From contig JAIEOW010000043.1 in NCBI GenBank assembly GCA_019750095.1, forward strand, positions 1 through 63,463: DNA of 63,463 nt, in the 5' to 3' direction. How positions within the stretch are numbered: position 1 is the first letter of the stretch; each line of letters starts with the position of its first letter. Below the pieces are notes generated by a model. It had not been told where the DNA came from, did not search any database, and was given only the letters and a program-made list of their open reading frames with translations. This DNA comes from Phycisphaerales bacterium (lineage in GTDB: Bacteria > Planctomycetota > Phycisphaerae > Phycisphaerales > UBA1924). Positions 1-5,771 of this stretch are shown piece after piece. The position numbers and the translations under genes are program-made.

Positions 1-69
1 CCGGCCCCCCGCCCCCCGCCCCCCCCGCGCCCCCCCGCCCCCCCCCCCGCCGGGCCCCCCCCCCCCCCC
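1..69. repeat. C-rich low-complexity stretch
   Basis: Almost pure C runs interrupted by single G residues, ending in about 13 consecutive C. No coding or regulatory feature is recognisable. On the opposite strand it could form G-quadruplex-like structures, but a sequencing or assembly artefact at a contig edge is at least as likely. Confidence 0.7.
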
Positions 70-90
70 ACGAAGCTGGCGGCTTGAGAA

Positions 91-222
91 AATGGCCAAA
101 TGGCAAATGGTCAAATCAGCAAATGAAGGCAGGCATGCCGCGCAACGCACGAGGCCGCCGGGAAACTCCCGGCGGCCTCATCTCTTTGGACATTTGACCA
201 TTTGCCCTTTGATCATTTGGCC
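91..222. repeat. Inverted AAATGG-type repeat cluster around a hairpin
   Basis: Left block (about 91-130) has repeated units of the type AAATGGCC, AAATGGC, AAATGGTC. Right block (about 183-222) has the complementary units CATTTGACC, CATTTGCC, CATTTGGCC. The blocks face each other across the perfect hairpin at 151-179. The same repeat words recur at 1001-1092, so this is a dispersed intergenic family. It lies downstream of iscX. Confidence 0.65.
151..179 (-). terminator. Strong hairpin downstream of iscX
   Basis: A perfect 13-bp stem (151-163 with 167-179) closes a 3-nt loop. It begins about 30 nt beyond the iscX stop on the minus strand. No strong T run follows on that strand, so it may be a terminator-like or mRNA-stabilising 3' structure rather than a classical intrinsic terminator. 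Confidence 0.55.
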
Positions 223-446
223 TCCTCTTCCTCCCCCTCGCCCCCCTCCCCCTCCCCCACCCACGCCATCTGGATCGACTCCAGAATCTTCTCATTCACC
301 GGGTGCGATGGGTCCGCTGCAAAGCCCGGCAGCCGCTCCACCATCGCGCGCAGCTCCACAAACCGCAGCTTCAGCGGATCACGCCCGGGATGAGCGTCCG
401 CAAGCTCCTCGGCGATGCGGTGGATGTCGAGCCAGCCGTAGGTCAT
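213..446 (-). CDS. iscX: IscX family Fe-S assembly protein
   Basis: The 77-residue acidic protein matches the IscX family along its length: an N-terminal W-x-D-x-x-x-I-A motif, a central D-P-x-x-L-R-F-x-E-L segment, and the signature NEKILESIQMAW near the C-terminus. IscX binds iron and the cysteine desulfurase IscS and modulates Fe-S cluster assembly in the cytosol. The tail is an unusual run of Gly and Glu. It lies downstream of the ferredoxin gene on the same strand, the fdx-iscX order of proteobacterial isc operons. A heptad repeat tract fills the 126-bp gap, and neither a Shine-Dalgarno nor a -10-like hexamer precedes the start, so it is probably co-transcribed from upstream. Confidence 0.85.
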   Translation of the reverse strand: MTYGWLDIHRIAEELADAHPGRDPLKLRFVELRAMVERLPGFAADPSHPVNEKILESIQMAWVGEGEGGEGEEEEAK

Positions 447-450
447 GGGA

Positions 451-570
451 GGAATCGGGAATCGGGAATCGGGAATCGGGAATCGGGAGTCGGGAGTCGG
501 GAGTCGGGAGTCGGATGTCGGGAGTCTTGGTTCGGAACCCGACTCACGATTCCCGACGAACGATTCCCGT
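451..570. repeat. Heptanucleotide tandem repeat GGGAATC/GGGAGTC
   Basis: About ten near-identical 7-bp units (GGGAATC shifting to GGGAGTC) run from 451 to about 525. Complementary GATTCCC words follow at about 548-569, so the RNA of either strand could fold back. The tract fills the gap between fdx and iscX. It has no spacers and is not a CRISPR array. Confidence 0.8.
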
Positions 571-572
571 CC

Positions 573-971
573 TCAGTGCGGAATCTCCTTCACCGCGTTC
601 CGATTCCACGACGGGATACGCACCACGATCTTGCCGGGCTTCAGGATCTCGCACTGGCAGCTCAGGCGGCTGTTCCGCCGAACGTCCGGGGCCTCTTCCA
701 CGCGATCGTCCTCGGCCTCGGTGCTCTCGCTGAGCAGCTCCATGCCCTCTTCGATGTACACGTGGCACGTGGAACACGCGCAGACGCCGCCGCAGGCGTG
801 CTCGATGTTCACGCCGTTGCCGAGCGCAAGCTCCATCAGGTTGTGCCCCTTGGCCCCGTCGATGATGTGCTCTTTCTGGTCGGTCCCCGTGACGGCCTGC
901 GGGTCTTCACAGATGTACTTGATCGCGTTGGTCGCGGAGCCCGCGTTGATCTTGACGCCGTGGGTGTGCAT
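573..971 (-). CDS. fdx: [2Fe-2S] ferredoxin, ISC-type
   Basis: A 132-residue plant/adrenodoxin-type ferredoxin. The cluster ligands are visible in ACGGVCACSTCHVYI plus a later Cys in LSCQC, matching the Cys pattern of ISC ferredoxins. It carries electrons for Fe-S cluster assembly. An internal segment (about residues 10-30) is longer than in E. coli Fdx. The ATG at 971 was chosen because the family begins just after it and the hexamer TACCCT (978-983) ends 6 nt upstream, consistent with a leaderless transcript; the longer reading frame runs back through repeat DNA. iscX follows on the same strand. Confidence 0.85.
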   Translation of the reverse strand: MHTHGVKINAGSATNAIKYICEDPQAVTGTDQKEHIIDGAKGHNLMELALGNGVNIEHACGGVCACSTCHVYIEEGMELLSESTEAEDDRVEEAPDVRRNSRLSCQCEILKPGKIVVRIPSWNRNAVKEIPH

Positions 972-1000
972 GGGGGAAGGGTAGGGGGAAAATCGCAAAG

Positions 1001-1092
1001 GGCCAAATGACAAAGGGCCAAATGAAGACTCGAGACTTCTCGCCGTCGCCTCTATTTGGCCCTTTGCCATTTGCCCTTTGGCCCTTTGATCC
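1001..1092. repeat. Inverted CAAAGGGCCAAATG repeats
   Basis: Two copies of CAAAGGGCCAAATG-like units at about 996-1024 face complementary units (ATTTGGCCCTTTG, CATTTGCCCTTTGG) at about 1051-1089. The element sits in the divergent space between fdx and the glycosyltransferase, and uses the same words as the cluster at 91-222. Confidence 0.7.
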
Positions 1093-1115
1093 CACCCCCC
1101 TCCCTACCCTCCCCC

Positions 1116-1967
1116 ATGCTCGAGGACCCCCCCTCCTCCCCTTCTGCACAGCCGCTCGAACTCTCCGTCGTGGCCCCCGCGCACAACGAAGAAGACAACG
1201 TCACGCCCCTCGCCGACGAGATCGCCGCGGCGATTGGGCCTCTGGGCATCCGCTTTGAAGTTGTCATCGTCGACGATGGCTCCACCGACGCCACCCGCAA
1301 ACGATTGCTCGACGCCATGGCCACCCGGCCCTGGCTCCGCTGCGTCGCCATGACCCGCACGCCCAAGGGCAAGGGCGTGGGTCAGTCGGCGGCGTTCTAT
1401 GCCGGGTTTCACGCGGCCAAGGGTCGGCTGATCGCCTCGCTCGACGCCGACCTGCAGAACGATCCCGCCGACTTTCCCGCCATGCTGAAGCTGATGCGCG
1501 AGACCGGGGCCGACATGGTGCAGGGCGACCGCTCCCACGCCCGCCGCGACAATGTTGTCCGCCGCGTGGGTTCAATCGTCGGTCGCACCTTCCGCCGCCT
1601 GGTCATCGGCGACACCATCCGCGACACCGGGTGTGCGGCACGCATCATGAAGCGCGAGATCGCTATCCAGCTTCCCCTCCAGCTCCGCGGCATGCACCGC
1701 TTCGTCCCCGCCACCGCCCGCCACCTTGGCTACACCGTCGTCGAGATGCGCGTCAACCATCGCCCGCGCATCGCGGGCACCACCAAGTACGGCTTCGGCA
1801 TCGTGCAACGCGCCCTGCCCGGCCTGATCGATCTCTTCGCCGTGCGCTACATGCGCAACCGTCGGCGGCCGATCGAGAGCGCGGAAGTCACGCTCAAGAG
1901 TCCCACGCCCACGCACTCATCGATCACGGTGAAGAATCCGACCGCCGAGCTGGCCCCGTCCGCATGA
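1116..1967 (+). CDS. Glycosyltransferase family 2 (polyprenyl-phosphate sugar transferase type)
   Basis: A 283-residue GT-A enzyme. The N-terminal PAHNEEDN nucleotide-binding motif, IVDDGSTDAT, the DxD-type SLDADLQNDP, and a C-terminal GTTKYG segment resemble DPM1/ArnC-like synthases that move a sugar from a nucleotide donor to polyprenyl phosphate. No obvious membrane helices are seen. The ATG at 1116 has TACCCT at 1105-1110, 5 nt upstream; the earlier in-frame ATG lies in repeat DNA. The stop overlaps the start of the LAB_N gene (ATGA), indicating translational coupling. Donor and acceptor cannot be read from sequence. Confidence 0.85.
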   Translation: MLEDPPSSPSAQPLELSVVAPAHNEEDNVTPLADEIAAAIGPLGIRFEVVIVDDGSTDATRKRLLDAMATRPWLRCVAMTRTPKGKGVGQSAAFYAGFHAAKGRLIASLDADLQNDPADFPAMLKLMRETGADMVQGDRSHARRDNVVRRVGSIVGRTFRRLVIGDTIRDTGCAARIMKREIAIQLPLQLRGMHRFVPATARHLGYTVVEMRVNHRPRIAGTTKYGFGIVQRALPGLIDLFAVRYMRNRRRPIESAEVTLKSPTPTHSSITVKNPTAELAPSA

Positions 1968-2644
1968 ACACAGCGAAGAAACGCACCAAGTGGGAGCCGG
2001 CGGCGCTGATGGCCCTCGTCCTCGGGCTGGGGCTGTGGATCGCCTTCGGGCCGGCCAGCAAGCCGTCGTTTCCCATCTCTCCACAAGGATTGACGCAGGA
2101 GATCCGCGTCGGACAGACCCGCGGCGTGCTCGAAGCGTTCCCCTCAACCGCAAACCCCGGCGAGCACGCGTTTCGCATCTGGCTCAAAGGCGGCCCAAAC
2201 CCGCCGAAAGTGCTCACCAAAGCCGAGGCCGAGGAGCTCGTGGGTCAGACCATCGTGCAGGAGACGATTGGCTCCAGCAGCAACTGGGTCTTCCGCGCGC
2301 TGAACATCACGTCGTGGACCAACCTTGTGTGGATCGGCATCGGGCTCATCGGCCAGCTCGCGTTCAGCGGCCGCATGGTCCTGCAGTGGATCACCAGCGA
2401 AAAGAGCCGCAAGAGCGTCATCACCGAGAGCTTCTGGTGGTTCAGCTTGATCGGCGGCGTCACGCTGTTCAGCTACTTCGTCTTCCGTCAGGACCCGATC
2501 GGCATCCTCGGTCAGGCCTCGGGCGTGGTCATCTATGCCCGCAACATCCGCCTGCTTCGCAAGCAGGCTCGCCGGGCGGCACAATCAATCCGAGGTCCGG
2601 GCGCAAGCCCGGGTACCGACGGCAATCCGCATGCAGATGAATGA
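1964..2644 (+). CDS. LAB_N (lipid-A-disaccharide synthase N-terminal-like) membrane protein
   Basis: A 226-residue protein. Residues 15-30 form a first membrane segment, followed by an extracytoplasmic domain of about 90 residues. A C-terminal block carries LAB_N signatures (GQLAFSGRMVLQWITSE, FWWFSLIGG, DPIGILGQASG, IYARN) with about three helices. LAB_N proteins are often encoded beside GT2 genes, as here with an ATGA overlap, and probably help present or move the lipid-linked sugar. The last 19 or so residues, after RRAAQS, are encoded by the palindromic repeat at 2588-2675, so the natural C-terminus has been replaced or extended by repeat DNA. Confidence 0.8.
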   Translation: MNTAKKRTKWEPAALMALVLGLGLWIAFGPASKPSFPISPQGLTQEIRVGQTRGVLEAFPSTANPGEHAFRIWLKGGPNPPKVLTKAEAEELVGQTIVQETIGSSSNWVFRALNITSWTNLVWIGIGLIGQLAFSGRMVLQWITSEKSRKSVITESFWWFSLIGGVTLFSYFVFRQDPIGILGQASGVVIYARNIRLLRKQARRAAQSIRGPGASPGTDGNPHADE

Positions 2645-2675
2645 ACGTGCCCACGCTCGCGCCAGGGCCTCGGAT
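2588..2675. repeat. Paired palindromic repeat, copy 1
   Basis: Arm 1 (2588-2616) begins ATCCGAGG and contains the hairpin CCGGGCGCAAGCCCGGG. Arm 2 (2647-2675) is its degenerate reverse complement, ending CCTCGGAT. The same two-arm architecture recurs at 5681-5767. Arm 1 lies inside the end of the LAB_N reading frame. Confidence 0.75.
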
Positions 2676-2701
2676 GGAACCAACCGCTATCTTTCAGCCA
2701 C

Positions 2702-3355
2702 ATGCGTGTTCTTCTCGATGGCGTCCTGCTGAATGTCCAAACCCCTTCGCTCGCCGAGGCCCTGGCCGCGGCACGGGCTCAGGCCGAATCCACCGGGCGA
2801 ATCGTCATCGATGCCCAGCTCGACCAGCGCCCGATCGCGGACGAGATTCTGGCCAGTCCGCCGACGCTCCCGACCGACGGCGAACTCGCCTGCCTCACCG
2901 CCGACCCCGGCGAACTGGTGCATGACGCCCTCATGGGCGTCGCGGAGTTGCTGGTGGAGACCAAGGCCGACCACCGGGCCTCGGCCGATCTGCTCGCCGC
3001 AGGCAAGCTGGAAGACGCGCTCGCTCGGCTGCCCGCCGCCCTGCGAACATGGGAAACCGTGCGCCAGAGCGTCGGCGACGCCGCGGCGATCCTCGGCCTT
3101 TCGCCCGAATCCCCCCCACTCGTCGGCCCCGTGGGCGAACTCGCCGGGGGGCTTGCCGAGGTCAAGCGGTGCTTCTCGGCCAAGGATTGGGCCGGGCTGA
3201 GCGATGCGGTGGGGGAAGACCTGATCCTCCAGGCCGACCGCTGGCGCATGATGGTGCTCGAGCTTGCCGAGCACGCGCGTGCAATTCGGGGCGCAAACCG
3301 GTACGCTGTCCACCCGACGGCGCACCCTACACAACCCGCCGCCGCGGAGAGCTGA
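2702..3355 (+). CDS. Conserved-looking protein of unknown function
   Basis: The 217-residue, mostly alpha-helical, Ala/Leu-rich soluble protein has no recognised motif, signal peptide or membrane segment. It opens with MRVLLDGVLLNV. The ATG at 2702 has TATCTT at 2688-2693, 8 nt upstream, suggesting a leaderless transcript. The next gene starts 3 nt after the stop, so the two are probably co-transcribed and may act together. No function is proposed. Confidence 0.7.
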   Translation: MRVLLDGVLLNVQTPSLAEALAAARAQAESTGRIVIDAQLDQRPIADEILASPPTLPTDGELACLTADPGELVHDALMGVAELLVETKADHRASADLLAAGKLEDALARLPAALRTWETVRQSVGDAAAILGLSPESPPLVGPVGELAGGLAEVKRCFSAKDWAGLSDAVGEDLILQADRWRMMVLELAEHARAIRGANRYAVHPTAHPTQPAAAES

Positions 3356-3358
3356 GCA

Positions 3359-4177
3359 TTGGCGGGCACGAACACCGAGAAAACCGCGAAGATCGACGCG
3401 CTGATGGAGCAGTCCTCAGCGGCCCTTGTCAAACGCGACTACTTTGCGGCCGAGCGATTGGCCTCCAGCGCGCTGCGGCGTGCCTATGCGGCGGGTGACT
3501 TTGAACGCATGGCCCGAATCGTCCTGCCGCTGCAGGAGGCCCGTCGCCAGAAGCGCGATCTTGCCGTGGATTCCGGCAAGATCTACATCGTGGATTCCGA
3601 GCTGCCCCAGGGCAAGACGCTGAAGCCGGGGTGCTACCTGATCTCGCCACCGCGCGTCGGCGTGGATGGGCGACTGCTGCGCGAGATGGCCGACGAGCGT
3701 GAGGTGCCCACGGTGGTGATCGTGCGCGAGCCGCCCAGCCGTGAGGGGCTCTGGCCGATCGTCGCCGTCGGCCCGGTGACGGTCCGGACCAAAGTCGCGC
3801 CGCCGCCGCCGGCCAAGCCCGCAGCCAAGAAAAAACCAGCGAAGCCGACAGCGACAAAGAAGGGCAAGACCGCGGAGCCCGCAGAACCCGCGGTCGCCCC
3901 AGTCGGCGAACCGGTGCTGACCACGGCCTGGTTCCTGAGCACAAGCGAGTTGCTGGGCGACGCCGCGATCGCCCAGATTGCGGCCACGCTGCCCGCCGCC
4001 TCCCGAGTCGATGCCCTCATGGACCGGCTGGAAGCGCATCCAGACCACGAAAAGCTGCACCAACGACTCGCCGAGGCATGCCGCGAAGCGATTCTTGAAC
4101 CCGCTCGCAAGCGCCGAGCTCTGGATCCGGTCTTCTTCGAGGACGACGAGCTGGGCGGTCCGGACGACGAGCCGTAA
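3359..4177 (+). CDS. Protein of unknown function with Lys/Pro/Ala linker
   Basis: The 272-residue protein begins with a TTG codon 3 nt after the preceding stop. Residues 1-65 look like a short helical repeat domain (EQSSAALVKRDYFAAERLA). Residues 75-140 form a small globular domain with IYIVDSELPQGKTLKPGCY. A linker of about 35 residues rich in Lys, Pro and Ala follows, then a helical acidic C-terminal domain. No membrane segment is visible. The tight spacing to the 217-residue gene and the downstream hpf/ptsN/hpr set suggest a regulatory context, but no function can be assigned. Confidence 0.7.
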   Translation: MAGTNTEKTAKIDALMEQSSAALVKRDYFAAERLASSALRRAYAAGDFERMARIVLPLQEARRQKRDLAVDSGKIYIVDSELPQGKTLKPGCYLISPPRVGVDGRLLREMADEREVPTVVIVREPPSREGLWPIVAVGPVTVRTKVAPPPPAKPAAKKKPAKPTATKKGKTAEPAEPAVAPVGEPVLTTAWFLSTSELLGDAAIAQIAATLPAASRVDALMDRLEAHPDHEKLHQRLAEACREAILEPARKRRALDPVFFEDDELGGPDDEP

Positions 4178-4303
4178 CCGCTGGTACTTGCCAACCCATC
4201 GTGCTCCCGGGTGTTGCCCGGATGTTGGCCCCCAGACCCGAGAAACGGCATCCATGATGAGGTCGAATCCCCGATTCCGACGCTGAATCTTCGCGCCCGA
4301 AGC

Positions 4304-4344
4304 TACGATTGGGGTGAGACCGGGGAGCACCTTCGACCTCGGAG
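4304..4344 (+). promoter_or_regulatory. Promoter -10 and ribosome-binding site of hpf
   Basis: A TACGAT hexamer at 4304-4309 lies about 42 nt before the hpf ATG, and GGAG at 4341-4344 lies 7 nt before it. This is one of the leadered, Shine-Dalgarno-type starts in the window, in contrast to the many leaderless-looking ones. Confidence 0.4.
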
Positions 4345-4351
4345 AATCATC

Positions 4352-4672
4352 ATGAACCTGACCGGAATCCAAACCATGCGCATCGACGTCACGGGCAAGC
4401 ACATCGAGGTCACTCCCGCCATTCAGTCCTACTGCGAGAAGAAGGCGGAGCGGCTGACCAAGATCTTCGACGGCACCCAGCAGATCCGCATGGTGCTCGA
4501 GTCGCCCCAGGGCAAAAAAAACGAGTTCCACGTCGAAGTCGCCGTCGATGTCGTCAAGCACAAGGACTTCATCGCGCACGCGATCGACGCCGACATGTAC
4601 GCCGCGATCGATACCGCCGTCGACAAAGCCGTGCGTCAACTCCGCGACCACAAGGACAAAATTCGTCAGTAA
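4352..4672 (+). CDS. hpf: Ribosome hibernation promoting factor, short form (HPF/RaiA family)
   Basis: The 106-residue protein has the HPF/YfiA beta-alpha-beta-beta-beta-alpha pattern: MRIDVTGKHIEVTPAI, YCEKKAERLTKIFDG, then a C-terminal helix with AIDTAVDKAVRQLRDHKDK. It binds the 30S decoding region and stabilises idle ribosomes. It is the short form, without the C-terminal dimerisation domain of long HPF. The ATG at 4352 follows GGAG at 7-nt spacing. It precedes a PtsN-like EIIA and an HPr, as in the proteobacterial rpoN-hpf-ptsN-npr cluster, but rpoN is absent here. Confidence 0.88.
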   Translation: MNLTGIQTMRIDVTGKHIEVTPAIQSYCEKKAERLTKIFDGTQQIRMVLESPQGKKNEFHVEVAVDVVKHKDFIAHAIDADMYAAIDTAVDKAVRQLRDHKDKIRQ

Positions 4673-4852
4673 TCCCGTCGGGGCGGCTTGTGGAAAGCGG
4701 CGTCTCGAGACGCACGACCCATATGGCCGAGTCAGGCCCCGGTGACCGAGCGCGGCTCGGCTTTGGGTGCCCCCGCCCCCTGTTTTGCTATGCTGCACAA
4801 TCCTGGCGAAGGTCTTTCGACCCGCGTCAAGGTCCTTGAACGGATCGCCGGC

Positions 4853-5323
4853 ATGAAACTCACCACCATCGTCAGCCGCGACGCCATCATCCCGCGGCTG
4901 GGCACGAGCGAACGCGACCAGACGCTCAACGACCTCATCGACGCGCTGCTCGCCTCCGGAGCAGCGGACCCAAAGCTGCGCCCAGAGCTCGTCAGCCGCG
5001 TGCTGGAGCGTGAACGGCGCGGTTCGACCGGGTTCGGCAAAGGCATCGCCGTTCCCCACGTGAAGCACAAGAACATCAAGCGCATGGCCGCGGCGATCGG
5101 CCTTTCTGCCACGGGCGTGGACTTTTCCGCCCTTGATCACCAGCCCGTCTACTCCGTGTTCCTGCTGCTCAGCCCGGAAGATCGCCCCGATGATCACCTC
5201 ATGGCGATGGAAGTGATCTTCAAACACCTGAGCCAGGAGACCTTCCGCCGCTTTCTCAGGCAGGCCCAGTCCACCGACGATGTCTGGACGCTGCTCGAAG
5301 AAGCCGACGGCAACCTCGGCTGA
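4853..5323 (+). CDS. ptsN: PTS EIIA domain protein, PtsN/fructose type
   Basis: A 156-residue single-domain EIIA of the fructose/nitrogen class. The phosphorylatable His69 lies in GKGIAVPHVK, and the family segment YSVFLLLSPEDRPDDHL follows. With no sugar permease domain nearby, it is more likely a regulatory EIIA-Ntr than part of a sugar transporter. The start at 4853 is preferred because the earlier in-frame ATG at 4790 falls inside a -10-like TATGCT (4789-4794) that probably drives the gene. It is followed by HPr on the same strand. Confidence 0.85.
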   Translation: MKLTTIVSRDAIIPRLGTSERDQTLNDLIDALLASGAADPKLRPELVSRVLERERRGSTGFGKGIAVPHVKHKNIKRMAAAIGLSATGVDFSALDHQPVYSVFLLLSPEDRPDDHLMAMEVIFKHLSQETFRRFLRQAQSTDDVWTLLEEADGNLG

Positions 5324-5408
5324 TCGCCCCTTCACCCCCGCCGACCCCACCCAGTCTCCATTTTCACTTTTCGCTCTTCACTTTTCGCTTTCGCTTCCCA
5401 AACACCCC

Positions 5409-5681
5409 TTGCCACGCGCAGCCGCAAAAGTCCAGATCAGCAACAAGCTGGGCCTGCACGCCCGACCGGCGATGTCCTTCGTCGATGTCGCAATGGCCTT
5501 CAAGTCCGCCGTGCTGGTGAAGAGAATCGATCAGGAAGTCGACGGCAAGAGCATCATGCAGATGATGATGCTCGCCGCCACACGCGGAACCGAGCTGGAG
5601 ATCGTCGTCGACGGCGAAGACGCCGACGCGGCGCTCGCGGCCCTCGTGAAGCTCGTGCAATCCGGATTTGACGAGGATTGA
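5409..5681 (+). CDS. HPr-family phosphocarrier protein
   Basis: A 90-residue HPr/NPr. The active-site His17 lies in LGLHARPA, and the regulatory-serine region DGKSIMQMM holds Ser48. It receives phosphate from enzyme I (not in the window) and could pass it to the EIIA encoded upstream. The TTG at 5409 is the only start giving the normal HPr length; the upstream reading frame crosses a T/C-rich direct repeat (TTCACTTTTCGCT, about 5361-5395). The stop abuts a paired palindromic repeat. The retained serine leaves open control by an HPr kinase. Confidence 0.85.
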   Translation: MPRAAAKVQISNKLGLHARPAMSFVDVAMAFKSAVLVKRIDQEVDGKSIMQMMMLAATRGTELEIVVDGEDADAALAALVKLVQSGFDED

Positions 5682-5767
5682 TCCGAGGCCCAGGCGCAAG
5701 CCTGGGCACCTTTGATCTCGGCATTCTCGATATCGCACGTACCCGGGCTTGCGCCCGGGCCTCGGAT
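5681..5767. repeat. Paired palindromic repeat, copy 2
   Basis: Arm 1 (5681-5709) is ATCCGAGGCCCAGG followed by the rest of a GC-rich hairpin. Arm 2 (5739-5767) is its reverse complement, ending CCTCGGAT, and contains CCCGGGCTTGCGCCCGGG. It lies exactly between the convergent hpr and GH35 stops and may act as a two-way terminator. Its layout is the same as at 2588-2675. Confidence 0.8.
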
Positions 5768-5771
5768 TGAA

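Noticed and set aside
451..525. Heptad repeats as a CRISPR array
   Set aside because: Units are contiguous 7-mers with no spacers, and no cas genes are present.
4790..4852. ATG at 4790 as the ptsN start
   Set aside because: The ATG is inside a -10-like TATGCT, and the family begins at MKLTTIVSRD (4853).
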